Part shown: in pieces, positions 21,701 through 37,776 of the stretch
How the letters are laid out: every line of letters begins with the position of its first letter
How positions within the stretch are numbered: the stretch's first letter is position 1
Assembly: GCA_963699225.1 (NCBI GenBank)
Contig: OY969423.1
Coordinates: 186,001 to 250,000, forward strand
Reading direction: 5' to 3'
From: VRUE01 sp963699225
GTDB lineage: Bacteria; Actinomycetota; Thermoleophilia; Solirubrobacterales; 70-9
DNA: 64,000 nucleotides
Notes under the pieces: generated by a model
Told to the model about the DNA's origin: nothing
The model's database searches: none
What the model saw: only the letters and a program-made list of their open reading frames with translations
Position numbers and translations under genes: made by a program

Positions 21701-24700
21701 CCGACGCCAAGGCCAACGGCCACAGCGTGCTGGCCACGATCCGCGGCTCCGCGGTCAACCAGGACGGCGCTTCCAACGGCCTCAGCGCTCCCAACGGCCC
21801 CTCGCAGGAACGGGTGATCCGCCAGGCGCTGGCAAACGCCGGCCTCGGGCCCGCCGAGATCGACATGGTCGAGGCGCACGGCACCGGCACCCCGCTCGGC
21901 GACCCGATCGAGGCGGGCGCGCTGCTCGCCACCTACGGCCAGGAACGCGAGGCGCCGGTCAGGATCGGCTCGCTGAAGTCGAACATCGGCCACGCCCAGG
22001 CGGCGGCGGGAGTCGCGGGGGTGATCAAGGCGGTGCTGGCGATGCGCGAGGAAACGATGCCGAGGACCCTGCACCTCGACGCCCCCTCCTCGAACGTCGA
22101 CTGGACCACGGGCAAGGTCGAGCTGCTCGCCGAGCCGTTCGCCTGGGAGTCCAACGGGCACCCCCGCCGCGCCGCCGTCTCCTCCTTCGGCGCCACCGGC
22201 ACCAACGCCCACATGATCTTGGAGGAGGCGCCCGAGCGCGAGCCGGCGGAGCCCTCCGCCGCGTCCCCCGACGGCCCCCTGCCCTTCCTGCTCTCGGCCA
22301 AAGAGGAGGCGAGCCTCGCCGCCCAGGCCCGGCGCCTCGCCGCCCACCTGAACGAGCGGCCGCAGCTCGAGCTCGGCGATCTCGCCCGCTCGCTCGCCAC
22401 CACCCGTCCCGCCTTCGAGCGCCGCGCCGTCGTCTTCGCCGCCGAGCGCTCGCAGCTGCTCGAGGGTCTGGCGGCGATCGCCGCCGGCAAGCCGGCGGGC
22501 AATGTGAGCAGCGCCCGCGCCCGGACGGGCAAGCTCGCCTTCCTCTTCAGCGGCCAGGGCTCCCAGCGGCTCGGCATGGGCAGGGGGCTCTACGAGTCAA
22601 ACGAGGCCTGCCGCGAGGCGTTCGATCGGGTCTTCGCCGAGCTTGCTGCCCACATGGAGCGGCCGCTGGCCGAGGTGCTCTGGGCCGGCGAGGGCACGGC
22701 GGAGGCGGCGCTGCTCGATCGCACCGCCTTTGCCCAGCCCGCCCTCTTCGCGGTCGAGCTGGCCACGGCGCGGGCGCTGGAATCCCTCGGCCTCGCCCCC
22801 GATCTGCTGGCCGGGCACTCGATCGGCGGGATCGTCGCCGCCCACCTCGGCGGCGTCCTCGACCTCGCCGACGCCTGCACCCTGGTTGCCGCCCGGGGGC
22901 GGCTGATGGACGCGCTGCCGCAGGGCGGGGCGATGGTGGCGATCGAGGCCGGCGAGGAGGAGGTCGCCGAGGCGATCGCCGGGACCGAGGACGCGCTCGC
23001 GATCGCCGCCGTCAACGGCCCCCGCGCGGTCGTCGTCTCCGGCGAGGAGGAGGCCGTGGAAGAGGTGGCGGCAGGTTTCCGCGAGCGCGATCGCAGGACC
23101 AAGCGCCTCGCCGTCAGCCACGCCTTCCACTCGCCGCTGATCGAGCCGATGCTGGCGGACTTCGGCGCCCTGCTGGCCGGACTCGAGCTGCGGGCGCCAA
23201 CCCTGCCGGTCGTCTCCGACAGCAGCGGCGAGCTACTCAGCGCCGAGCAGGCGACCGATCCCGCCTACTGGGTCGCCCACGCGCGCCAGGCCGTGCGCTT
23301 CGGCGCCGCGATCGAGACCCTCGGCGCGCTCGGCGCCGGCAGTTTCGTCGAGGTCGGCCCCGGCTCGGCCCTGGCGGCGCTGGCGGGGGAGAGCTTGGTC
23401 GAGGGCCAGGGTGGCGGGGCGATCCCGACCCTGCGCCAGGGCCGGGCCGAGCCCGACGCTGTCCTCGAGACCATCGGCGCCGCCCACGCGGCCGGGGCGG
23501 CGGTCGAGTGGGAGCAGCTCTTCGGTGCGCCGGCGAGCGCGCCCCCGGTCGCGCTGCCCACCTATCCGTTCCGGCGCCGCCGCTACTGGCTCAATACCGC
23601 ACTCGAGGCGGGCGGCCCCGGCGCCGATGAGCACCCGCTGCTGGGCGCCGCGGTCGAGCTGGCCGGCGAGGGCGGCGCCGTTCTGCTGAGCGGGCGCGTC
23701 TCGCTCTCGACCCACCCCTGGGTCGCCGACCACTCGCTGGCCGGGCTGGCGATCCTGCCGGGCACGGCCCTGCTCGAGCTGGCGCTGCGAGCGGCGGCCG
23801 AGGTCGAGCTCGGCTTGATTGAGGAGCTCACCCTGGGGGCGCCGCTGATCGTTCCCGAGCAGGGATTCGTGCAGATCCAGGTCGCCGTCGCCGCCGCGGA
23901 CGAGGCGGGGCGCCGCCAGATCACCGTGCACTCGCGCCCGGAGCGATCGGCGGGCGAGTGGGTCCTCAACGCGAGCGGCAGGCTCGCTCCCGACGCTGAC
24001 GCACCCCCACTGCCAGCGCTCGGCAACTGGCCCCCCGAGGGCGCCGAGCCGCTCGAGCGCGAGCGCCTCTACGACCTGCTGGCAGAGCGCGGGGCCGAGC
24101 TCGGCCCCGCCTTCCACGGCCTGAGCGCGGCCTGGCGCGCGGGCGACACCCTGCTGGCGGAGGCCGCGCTGGCCGAAGCCGAGCGGGCCGAGGCGGAGCG
24201 CTTCGGCCTGCACCCGGCGCTGCTCGACTCCGCCTCCCACGCTGTCGCCGGGCTCGCCCTCGAGGAGGGGGGCGAGCTGCTGCTCCCCTTCGCCTGGCAG
24301 GGCGTTCGGCTGCACGCTGCCGGCACCTCGGCGCTGCGGATGCGGACCGTCGGCGGCGAGCACGGCCGGGGCCTCGTCGCCTATGACGAGGACGGCGCGC
24401 CGGTGATCTCGATCGAGGCGGTGACGCTGCGCGCGGTCGACGAGGCGCAGTTGCGGGCGGCGATGCGGCCGCTCTACTCGCTTGCCTGGCGCCGGGTCGA
24501 GCTCGCCGCTGACGCCGCGCCCGAGGCAGACATCGCCGACTTCCGCTCGCTCGGCTCGCGCTCGCTCAGCGAGGTCACGGACGACGCCCTGCGGCGTGCG
24601 CAGGAGTGGCTCGCCGAGGAGAGCCGACCGTCCGAGCGCCTGACCTTCCTCACCGAGGGGGCGATCAGCGCCGCTGAAGGCGAGGACGCGGACCCGATCG

Positions 24701-26142
24701 GGGCGGCGCTCTGGGGCCTCGTGCGCTCTGCGCAGGCCGAGCATCCCGGTCGTTTCGCCCTGCTCGACCTCGATCCCGGTGCCCAGTTGGCGAGCGCCCG
24801 CCTGGACGCTGCCCTCGCAGCGGGTGTGGAGCAGCCGCAGCTGGCCCTGCGCAAGGGCGTGGCGCTGGTGCCGCGGCTCGCGCGCGCGCTCGGCGAGGCG
24901 GAGACGACGGACGAGCCCTTCGATCCCGAGGCGACCGTCCTGATCACCGGCGGCACTGGCGGCCTCGGCGCCGCGGTCGCCCGCCACCTCGTTGCTGAGC
25001 ACTATGTCCGCCACCTGGTCCTCGCCAGCCGCGCTGGCGCCGAGGCGCCCGGGGCGGCCGAGCTCGCGGCGGCGCTGGCGGAGCTCGGCGCCGAGACGGT
25101 CAGGATCGAGTCCTGCGACGTCAGCGACCGCGAGCGGCTGCGGGCCATGCTCGACTCGATTCCGGCGCGGCACCCACTCGGCGCCGTCCTGCACTCGGCC
25201 GCGGTGCTCGACGACGGCGTCTTCGAGTCGCTCGATCGCGAGCGCCTCGCCCGCGTGCTCGCTCCCAAGGCCGAGGCGGCTTGGCACCTGCACGAGCTGA
25301 CGCAGGACCTGCAGCTCTCGCGGTTCGTCGTCTTCTCCTCGCTGGCAGGCTTGCTGGGCACGCCGGGGCAGGCCAACTACGCGGCCGCCAACGCTTCCCT
25401 CGACGCCCTCGCCGCCCACCGCCACGCCGCCGGCCTGCCGGCGACCTCGATCGCCTGGGGCGCGATCGACGCCGGCGGCAGCAGCCTGGTCGAAGACGAG
25501 CAGGTGGAGCTGGTCGTGGAGCAAGTCCGCCGCCGGCTCGGCATCGTGCCGATGCCGCTCGCGCGTGCGCTCGAGATGTTCGACGCGGCGCTCGTCAGTG
25601 AGCAGCCGCTGCTGGCGCCGGCCGAGTTCGACACTGCCGCCCTGCGCTCGCGGGCAGGGGAGGGGGCCATCCCGGCCGTGCTGGGCGAGCTCGTCCGTGT
25701 CCCGGCCGGCCGGCCCCCGGAGGTCATCAGCATCGCCGAGCTCCTCGCCGACGTGCCGCCGGCCGAGCACGAGGCCGTGCTGCTCGAGCTGGTCCGCGAT
25801 CACGCGGCGGCGGTCCTCGGTCACGCCTCGGCCGAGGCGGTCGAGCCCGACCGGCCCTTCCAGGAGCTCGGCTTCGACTCGCTGGCGGCGGTCGAGTTGC
25901 GCAACCGGCTTGGCGCCGCGACCGGGTCGCCGCTGCCGCCGACGCTGGTCTTCGACTATCCCTCGGCGCGGAAGATCGCCGCTTACCTGCTTGCCGAGCT
26001 CGCGCCCGATGCCGATGCTCAGGACGGGGCCGGCGACGAGATCGCCGAGCGCGAGCTGGACGAGGCGATCGAGCAGATCGACGGCATGGACGTCGAGGAG
26101 CTGATCGAGCGTGGCCTGGCGCTGCAGGGAGGTGAGGAGTGA
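15748..26142 (+). CDS. Modular type I polyketide synthase, modules D and E
   Basis: The GTG start overlaps the preceding stop (GTGA). The N-terminus MKPSLEQIEAALRASVKE continues into a Glu/Arg-rich coiled-coil docking helix ending just before EPIAIVG. The protein has 3464 residues and two complete KS-AT-DH-KR-ACP modules, without ER. It accepts the chain from the module C subunit and adds two ketide units, each predicted to end as an alkene. The C-terminal tail has EQIDGMDVEELIERGL, a docking motif of the same type as on the module C subunit. The next gene starts with GTG in a 4-base overlap. Confidence 0.97.
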   Translation: MKPSLEQIEAALRASVKETEQLRRQNRDLREASAEPIAIVGMSCRLPGGVESPARLWDLLERGEDGIGAFPADRGWDLERIYDPDPERPATSNTREGGFLAGAGDFDPGFFGVSPREAIGADPQTRLMLEASWEALEDAGVDPTSLRGTPAGVFAGVMYHDYGWGLPPTAEAGRALGTGGSSSIVSGHVAYTLGLVGPALSVDTACSSSLVGIHLACQTLRRGECSLALAGGATVLATPSIFIQFSRQGGVAPDGRCKAFAEAADGAGFSEGVGVLVLERLSDAQANGHRVLATIRGSAVNQDGASNGITAPNGPAQERVIRQALANAGLEPADVDMVEAHGTGTALGDPIEAGALIATYGQERETPIRLGSLKSNIGHAQAAAGVAGVIKAVLAMRAGLMPKTLHVDAPTSHVDWDGGKVELLREPLEWEPNGHPRRAAVSSFGATGTNAHLILEEAPEPPAAGDANEVAPAPLEGPIPLPLSATSEAALQAQAGRLASRLREDEALDPLDLAYSLATTRARFERRGVVLGADRERLLAGLEALERGEVREGVITGEATQEAGAVFLFSGHGSQWPGMAVELLGSSSVFARVMAECEEALAPFIDWSPHDVLRGPDDGWLQQVDVVQPIIFSAMVSLARLWRACGVEPAAVVGHSQGEIAAAEVAGGLSLDDAARLAALRSQMIAGLAGQGGMISIGLPLEQLESELSPWAGKIEVAALNGPTSAVLTGDRESLDALLSRCEEQGVRARNIPGAVAASHSIQMEQLRERLLTELAPLAPRSGEVPFYSTVEGAVVDTAGLDPEYWYRNTRQPVLFEPVVRELLERGHRVLIEVSSHPVLVPAVQETIDLAGSAATALGTLRRDDGGATRFALSLAEAQAHGARLDWRAFFAGRGAKAVPLPTYPFQHKRFWLNGPAGATGLLEAGLTATDHPLLGAAIEDPEGEGLALSGRVSLEAQPWLADHAAFGTVLLPGTAFVEMALRAGAEAGLPVLEELALETPLVIAEDAAALLRVSVAAAGEDGRRELAIYSRLEQAGEGGPWIRHARGLLGAAAGAALEPEAWAQEWPPRGAEAIDVGDVYEQLAKAEIEYGPAFQGLVAAWRRGGELYAELSLPADLAEGARHFGIHPALFDAIGHAGVALSLQDRDALEAGELPMPFAWKGVRLQAAGARTLRVRRSAGATGLTATDENGIPVLSVESVVARPVDRARLRAAVPAARSLYCLEWRPLPSSPQEPSRQAVVEDLRASGAGDPATLSRALAAQVLERMRGHLAQEPEGGRLAILTEGALATSEAEAPDIAAASLSGLVRSAAAEHPGRFCLIDSDGSEASEAALQRALGADPRETEIALREGEPLVPRLVAAKAAQEAPAPELDPERTVLITGATGAIGSLIAAHLVESHGARHLLLVSRSGESAPGALELRARLQEQGAEVSIVACDVADRSQLEGLLAGIPKEHPLGAVIHCAAVIDDGLLDSIDPERLQRVFAPKVDAAWHLHELSAGLGLTHFVCFSSIAGLIGSAAQANYAAANAFCDALAAHRRATGLAGVSMAWGGWEQRSAMTAGLDREQLQSLMRRAGERFGLLALSAEQGLALFDAALAANRALTVPAQLDLALLRSRARSGTLPALLEGIVPARAAGAGGSLARRLGAAPEAEREAIALGAVRGHIAAVLGHDSAAEVDPEKAFKDLGFDSLAAVELRNRLTADSGVSLAPTAVFDYPTPLALAKHLLATSTGAGAGQRVAAARASREEPIAIVGMACRFPGGVESPDQLWQLLARGGDAISPFPADRGWDLERLYDPEPGRPRKSYAKEGGFLYDAADFDPGFFGISPREAIEMDPQQRLMLELSWEGLEEAGIDPRDLRGSPTGVFAGSMYQDYGEVAGMTSSAVSGRISYTLGLEGPALSVDTACSSSLVATHLAAGALRGGECSLALAGGVAVLSTPTVFIEFSRQRGLAPDGRSKAFAEGADGVGVSEGVGVLVLERLADAKANGHSVLATIRGSAVNQDGASNGLSAPNGPSQERVIRQALANAGLGPAEIDMVEAHGTGTPLGDPIEAGALLATYGQEREAPVRIGSLKSNIGHAQAAAGVAGVIKAVLAMREETMPRTLHLDAPSSNVDWTTGKVELLAEPFAWESNGHPRRAAVSSFGATGTNAHMILEEAPEREPAEPSAASPDGPLPFLLSAKEEASLAAQARRLAAHLNERPQLELGDLARSLATTRPAFERRAVVFAAERSQLLEGLAAIAAGKPAGNVSSARARTGKLAFLFSGQGSQRLGMGRGLYESNEACREAFDRVFAELAAHMERPLAEVLWAGEGTAEAALLDRTAFAQPALFAVELATARALESLGLAPDLLAGHSIGGIVAAHLGGVLDLADACTLVAARGRLMDALPQGGAMVAIEAGEEEVAEAIAGTEDALAIAAVNGPRAVVVSGEEEAVEEVAAGFRERDRRTKRLAVSHAFHSPLIEPMLADFGALLAGLELRAPTLPVVSDSSGELLSAEQATDPAYWVAHARQAVRFGAAIETLGALGAGSFVEVGPGSALAALAGESLVEGQGGGAIPTLRQGRAEPDAVLETIGAAHAAGAAVEWEQLFGAPASAPPVALPTYPFRRRRYWLNTALEAGGPGADEHPLLGAAVELAGEGGAVLLSGRVSLSTHPWVADHSLAGLAILPGTALLELALRAAAEVELGLIEELTLGAPLIVPEQGFVQIQVAVAAADEAGRRQITVHSRPERSAGEWVLNASGRLAPDADAPPLPALGNWPPEGAEPLERERLYDLLAERGAELGPAFHGLSAAWRAGDTLLAEAALAEAERAEAERFGLHPALLDSASHAVAGLALEEGGELLLPFAWQGVRLHAAGTSALRMRTVGGEHGRGLVAYDEDGAPVISIEAVTLRAVDEAQLRAAMRPLYSLAWRRVELAADAAPEADIADFRSLGSRSLSEVTDDALRRAQEWLAEESRPSERLTFLTEGAISAAEGEDADPIGAALWGLVRSAQAEHPGRFALLDLDPGAQLASARLDAALAAGVEQPQLALRKGVALVPRLARALGEAETTDEPFDPEATVLITGGTGGLGAAVARHLVAEHYVRHLVLASRAGAEAPGAAELAAALAELGAETVRIESCDVSDRERLRAMLDSIPARHPLGAVLHSAAVLDDGVFESLDRERLARVLAPKAEAAWHLHELTQDLQLSRFVVFSSLAGLLGTPGQANYAAANASLDALAAHRHAAGLPATSIAWGAIDAGGSSLVEDEQVELVVEQVRRRLGIVPMPLARALEMFDAALVSEQPLLAPAEFDTAALRSRAGEGAIPAVLGELVRVPAGRPPEVISIAELLADVPPAEHEAVLLELVRDHAAAVLGHASAEAVEPDRPFQELGFDSLAAVELRNRLGAATGSPLPPTLVFDYPSARKIAAYLLAELAPDADAQDGAGDEIAERELDEAIEQIDGMDVEELIERGLALQGGEE
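15847..20950 (+). other. PKS module D: KS-AT-DH-KR-ACP (non-malonyl AT)
   Basis: KS spans about 15847-17120 with Cys codon 16363. AT spans about 17446-18350, with Ser 17713 (GHSQGE) and AASH at 18016-18027 in place of HAFH. It belongs to the non-malonyl (methylmalonyl or larger alkylmalonyl) type. DH spans about 18535-19370, with catalytic His 18637 (HAAFGTVLLP) and HPALFDAIGH, so it looks active. KR spans about 19885-20410 with TGATGAIG, SRSG, IDD, APK, FSS and YAAAN: active and B-type-like. ACP spans about 20730-20950. Predicted outcome: an alpha-branched double-bond unit. Confidence 0.9.
20998..26010 (+). other. PKS module E: KS-AT-DH-KR-ACP (malonyl-type AT)
   Basis: KS spans about 20998-22240 with Cys codon 21472. 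AT spans about 22528-23440, with Ser 22819 and HAFH at 23119-23130, so it is malonyl type. Its nucleophile motif reads GHSIGGI instead of the usual GHSxGE. DH spans about 23626-24460 with His 23731 (HSLAGLAILP) and HPALLDSASH, so it looks active. KR spans about 24930-25460 with TGGTGGLG, SRAG, LDD, APK, FSS and YAAAN: active B type. ACP spans about 25790-26010. Predicted outcome: an unbranched double-bond unit. Confidence 0.9.
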
Positions 26143-29100
26143 GCGGTTCGCCAGAGCAGCTCGCCGAGGCGCTGCGCGGCGCGCTGAAGGAGGCCGAGCG
26201 GCTGCGCGCTCGCAACCGCCAGCTGAGCGACGCGGCCACGGAGCCGATCGCGATCGTCGGCATGGCCTGCCGCTATCCGGGTGGGGTGAGCTCGCCGCGG
26301 CAGCTCTGGGACTTGCTGCGCGACGGGGTCGACGCGATCTCCGACTTCCCCGCCGATCGCGGCTGGGAGGTCGAGCGCATCTATAACCCCGACCCCTCCG
26401 TCTTCGGCACCTGCAGCACCCGCGAGGGCGGCTTCGTCGAGGACATCGCCGGCTTCGATGCCGAGTTCTTCGGCATCAGCCCGCGTGAGGCGCTCGGCAT
26501 GGACCCCCAGCAGCGGCTGCTGCTCGAAACGTCCTGGGAGGCGTTCGAGGACGCCGGGATCGAGCCGCGCTCGCTGCGCGGCACCCCGGCCGGGGTCTTC
26601 GTCGGCGTGATGTCGCAGGAATACGCCGCCCCCAGCCTCGAGGTCGTCCCCGGCATGACCAGCAGCATCACCTCGGGCCGGATCGCCTACAGCCTCGGCC
26701 TCGAGGGGCCAGCGGTCAGCCTCGACACCGCCTGCTCCTCCTCACTCGTCGCCCTCCACCTCGCCTGCGCGGCGCTGCGCGGCGGCGAGTGCTCGCTGGC
26801 GCTGGCCGGCGGGGCGACGGCGATGATCACCCCCAAGCAGCTGATCATGTTCTCGCGCCAGCGCGGCCTCGCCCCGGACGGGCGCTGCAAGGCCTTCGCC
26901 GAGGGCGCCGACGGGGTCGGCTGGGGCGAGGGAGTGGGGATGCTGGCGCTGGAGCGCCTCTCCGATGCGCGCGCCAACGGGCACGAGGTGCTGGCGACGG
27001 TGCGCGGCTCGGCCGTCAACCAGGACGGCGCCTCCAACGGCCTCACCGCCCCCAACGGGCCCTCGCAGGAGCGGGTGATCCGCCGGGCGCTGGCCGCCGC
27101 CGGCCTCGCGCCTGCCGACGTCGACGCGGTCGAGGCCCACGGCACCGGCACCCCGCTCGGCGACCCGATCGAGGCCCGCGCCCTGCTCAGGACCTACGGC
27201 GGCGAGCGTGAGCGGCCGCTGCTGCTGGGCTCGATCAAGTCGAACATCGGCCATACCCAGGCCGCCGCCGGCGTCGCCGGCGTGATCAAGCTGGTGCTGG
27301 CGATGCGCGAGGAGCTGCTGCCGCGGACCCTGCACGCCGGCGAGCCCTCGACCGCGATCGAGTGGGACCCCAGCAAGCTGCAGCTCCTGCGCGAGCCGCG
27401 GCCCTGGCAGCCGGGCGGGCGCCCGCGCCGCGCCGCCGTCTCCTCCTTCGGGATCAGCGGCACCAATGCCCACGTGATCCTCGAGGAGCCACCGGCTCCG
27501 GGCGATGGTGAGGACACTGCCCCCGACGCTCCCGCCGAGGGACCGGCCGATGCCACACCGGCGCCGCTGCCGGGCTGGGCCCCGCTGCCGCTCTCGGCGC
27601 GCTCGCAGCCGGCGCTGCGCGCGGTGGCCGCCGACCTCGCCGGCCTCTTCCGCGCCGAGCCCGAGCTCACCCCGGCCGACCTCGCCCGCACGCTGGCGAG
27701 GAGGCGGACGCGCTTCGAGTATCGCGCGGTCATCGCCGAGTGCGAGCGTAAGGGCCTGCTCGCCTCGCTGGACGCTGTCGCCCGCGGCGAGGACTGGCCC
27801 TCGGTCGCAGCCGGCACGGCGCGCGAGGAGCGCCGGCCGGTCTTCCTCTTCGGCGGCCAGGGGGCGCAATGGGCCGGGATGGGAATCGAGCTGATCGAGG
27901 CCTCTCCCCACTTCGCCGCGAGCATGCGAGCCTGCGAGGAGGCGCTGGCGCCGCACGTCGATTGGTCGCTGGAGCGGGTCCTGCGCGGTGAGGAAGGCGA
28001 GTGGCTGGAGCGCGTCGACGTCGTCCAGCCGGCGCTCTTCGCGCTGATGGTCTCGCTGGCCGAGCTCTGGCGGGCGTTTGGGGTAGAGCCGGCGGCGGTC
28101 GTCGGCCACTCGCAGGGGGAGATCGCCGCCGCCCACGTGGCCGGCGCGCTCTCGCTCGGCGACGCGGCGCGGATCGTCGCCCTGCGCGCCCGGGCGATGG
28201 CGAAGATCGCCGGGCAGGGCGGGATGCTCTGGCTCTCCGAGCCGGTCGAGCGCCTGCGCGAGCGGCTCGGCAACTTCGCAGGCCGGGTCTCGCTGGCGGC
28301 GATCAACGGCCCCGCCTCGCTGGTCGCCTCGGGTGAGCCCGAGGCGCTGGCTGAGCTGGCCGCGAGCTGCACGGCCGAGGGCGTGCAGACCCGCCCGGTC
28401 GCCGTCGACTACGCCGCCCACTCGGTCCAGATCGACGCGCTCGAGCCCGAGCTACTGGCTGCCTTCGAGCCGATCTCGCCGCGCAGCGGCCAGATCCCCT
28501 TCCACTCGACCGTCACCGCCGGACCGCTCGACGGGGCCGAGCTCGGCCCCGCCTACTGGTTCCGCAACCTGCGCCAGACCGTGCTCTTCGAGCCGGTGCT
28601 GCGCTCGCTACTGGAGCGCGGCTCGCGCGCCTTCATCGAGGTCGCGCCCCACCCGGTGCTCGCCTACGGCGCGGCGGAAACGATCGAGGAGGCGCTCGAC
28701 GGTGCGGAGGGCGCGACTGTCTTCGGCGCCCTGAAGCGCGAGGACGGGGGCGCCTCGCGCTTCGCCCTCTCGCTCGCCGAAGCCCACGCCCACGGCGTTG
28801 GGCTCGATTGGGAGGCGCTGCTGGCGGGGGTCGGTGGCGAGCCGGTGCGCCTGCCCACCTACCCGTTCCAGCGCCGCCGCTACTGGTCGGAGGCGGGCGC
28901 CGCCGGCTCCGATCCGCGGGCGCTCGGCCAGGAGCCGCTCGAGCACCCGCTGCTCGGCGCGGCGCTGGCGACGGCGAGCGGCGAGCTGCTGCTCAGCGGG
29001 CGCCTCTCGCGCCGTTCCCAGCCCTGGCTCGCCGAGGACCCCGCCCTCGGCGTCACTCTGCTGCCACCGGCGGCGCTGCTCGAGATGGCCCTGACTGCCG

Positions 29101-31641
29101 CCGCGGTGGCGGGCTGCGCGGGGGTCGAAGAGCTGCGGATCGAGGCACCGCTCGTCGTCCCCGAGCAGGGCGAGCTGCAGCTGCGGGTGGCGCTCGCGGC
29201 CGCGGAGGGGTCCGGCGCGCGGGCGCTGGCGATTCACTCGCGCCCGGCCCCCGACGAGTTCGAGGAGGTCGAGTGGACGTGCCTGGCGCGGGCGAGCCTG
29301 ACGGCGGCGGCACCCGCCTCGGCAGACGCCGCTCGCTCCTGGCCACCGGCCGGCGCCGAGAGCCTCGCGGGGGAGGAGCTGCACCGCCGCATCGAGGATC
29401 GCGAAGCGGAGTGGAGCTCCGGCCTCGCCCGTATCGAGGCGGCCTGGCTCGAGGGCGAGCGGATCCACGCCGAGCTCGTCCTCGACGCGGATCAGGCCGG
29501 CGAGGCCACGGGCTCGAGCTTGCATCCAGCCCTGCTGCAGCTTGCCCTGCAGGTGGCTGCGCTGTGCGGTCCCGGTCCGCAGGCGGGCGAGGTCGAGCTG
29601 CTCGCCGCCTGCGCCAGGGCGTCGCTGCCAGGGTCGCCGGTGACCGCCCTGCGCATCTCCGTTTCGCCGGCCGGGGAGGGGGGCATCGCGCTCGATCTGG
29701 CCGGCCCCGACGGCACCGCCCTGGCCCGCTTCGAGGGACTGGCCAGCGCCGGGGTGGCAGTCGAGCGGCTACGCGCCGCGGAGGACGAAGCCGTGCGCTT
29801 GTTGCGGCTCGACTGGATCGAGATCTCATCGCCTTCCGGCGCCGGGCGGCCGCGCCTCGGCCTCCTCGGCGAGCTCGACCTCTCCGGGATCGAGGCAGAG
29901 CGCTTCGCCGACCTCGACTCGCTCGCCGCCGCGCCGCCGGACCTGGCGATCGCCGAGTGCGCCGGCGGCGGCAGCGGCGCGGACGGCGCCCTCGCCAAGG
30001 CGAGCGAGGCCCTGGAGCTGATGCAGGCGTGGATCGCCGAGGAGCGCCTGGCCGACTCCCGACTGGCCCTGCTCACCCGCGGCGCCGTCGCCGCGACCGC
30101 GGGCGAGGACGTCGACCCAGCCGCGGCGGCGCTCTGGGGGCTGGTGCGCTCGGCCCAGGCCGAGCACCCCGATCGCTTCTGCCTGATCGACGCCGACGCC
30201 GGGGCTGAGCTGGGCCCGGAGTTCGCCGCGGCACTGGCGGCGAGCGCCGAGGAGCCCCAGCTCGCGGTCCGCGGTGGCGCCGCCCTCGTCCCCCGGCTCG
30301 CCGCCGTCAACTCGCCGCCGCGGGAGAACGGGGAGGCGGTGATCGACCCCGAGCGCACGGTGCTGATCTGCGACGGCCAGGAGGGCCTGGGGGCCCTGAT
30401 CGCCACCCACTTGGCCCGGTCGAGTGGAGTTCGCCACCTGCTCCTCGTCCAAGCGATGGGCCCCGTCGAGGTGGCGCCGGAGGTGCGCTCGGAGCTCGCC
30501 GAGCTCGGCGCCGAGTTGCGGGTCGAGGTCTGGGATCCGGTCGATCGCGAGCGGCTGCGGCAGCTGATCGACTCGATCGATCCCGACCACCCGCTGGGCA
30601 CGGTCGTCCACGCCGCCCGCCTGCTCGACGACGGCGTGGTCGAGTCGCTCAACCGCGATCGCCTCGCCGGCGCGCTGCGGCCCAGGGCGCACGCGGCCTG
30701 GAACCTGCACGAGCTGACCCGAGAGCTCGACCTCTCCCAGTTCCTCCTGATCTCCTGCGCCTCCGGCGTGGTCGGCTCGGCCGCCCAGGCGAACTACGCC
30801 GCGGCCAACACCTTCCTCGACGGGCTCGCCGCTCACCGCCGCGCCCAGGGGCTGGCGGCGACCTCGCTCGCCTGGGGGCCGATCGCGGCCGCCGACGGCG
30901 TCGGCATGAGCGACGCGGTGCGGGCCAGGCTCGGCCGCATCGGCTTGCCGCCGATCGCGCCCGAGCAGGCGCTGGCGCAGCTGGAGCAGGCGCTGCGACT
31001 CGAGCAGCCTTTCCTCGCCCAGATCGAGCTCGACCGCCGCGCCCTGCGGGCCCGCGCCCGGGCCGAAGCGCTGCCGGCGGTCCTGCGCGGCTTCGTGCCG
31101 GCGCAGCGGGGCAAGGCGGCGGAGGCCGAGCTCGCGGCGCAGCTCAGCGCCGCCCCGGAGGAGGAGCGGGCGGCGATCGCGCTGGCCGCGGTGCGCGAGC
31201 ACGTCGCCACGGTGCTCGGCCACGCCTCGGCTCGCGACGTCGACCCCGAGCGCCCCTTCCAAGAGCTCGGCTTCGACTCGCTCTCGGCGGTCGAGCTGCG
31301 CAACCGGCTCGGCGCGGCGAGCGGCCTGCGGCTGCCGCCCACGCTCGCCTTCGATTACCCGACGCCGGCGGCGCTCGCCACCTACCTCGCCGAGCAGTGC
31401 GTCGCCGCCGGGCCCGGGGCCAATCCGGAGGAGGAGATCGAGGCGGCGCTCGCCACGCTCGATCAGGCCTTGGCCTCGATCGCCGAAGGTGGCCGCTCGC
31501 GGGAGCGGATCGGCATGCGCCTGCGCGCCGCGCTGGCGAGTCTCTCCGCCACGGAGGAGCAGGAGGCGGAGCTACCCGCCGAGGACATCGCCGCGATGTC
31601 CGACGACGAGGTCTTTGCCCTGATCGACGAGGAGGTGGCCA

Positions 31642-31649
<8 letters not shown>
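26139..31649 (+). CDS. Modular type I polyketide synthase, module F (reductive loop degenerate)
   Basis: The GTG start overlaps the previous TGA by 4 bases. The N-terminus MSGSPEQLAEALRGALKEAE is a docking helix closely like that of the module D/E subunit. The protein has 1836 residues with one KS-AT-DH-KR-ACP module. DH and KR are full length but have lost key residues (see module F entry), so this subunit should add a ketide without reducing it. The C-terminal tail (MSDDEVFALIDEE) resembles the tail of the first subunit and should dock onto the MADE-type helix of the next subunit. That subunit's GTG lies 8 bases inside this gene's end. Confidence 0.96.
26238..31390 (+). other. PKS module F: KS-AT-(inactive DH)-(inactive KR)-ACP
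   Basis: KS spans about 26238-27490 with Cys codon 26733. AT spans about 27835-28770 with Ser 28110 and YAAH at 28410-28421, closest to the methylmalonyl YASH signature. DH (about 28938-29780) is dead by sequence: the His of HxxxGxxxxP is Asp (codon 29037, EDPALGVTLLP) and the second-motif Asp is Gln (codon 29538, HPALLQLALQ). KR (about 30350-30890) is also damaged: TGxxG became CDGQEG (30369-30386), the catalytic Lys is Arg (codon 30684, LRPRAH), and the catalytic Ser is Cys (codon 30756, ISCASG); the YAAAN Tyr/Asn remain. ACP spans about 31180-31390 with an intact GFDSL. Predicted outcome: an alpha-methyl beta-keto unit. Confidence 0.88.
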
Positions 31650-37772
<6,123 letters not shown>

Positions 37773-37776
<4 letters not shown>
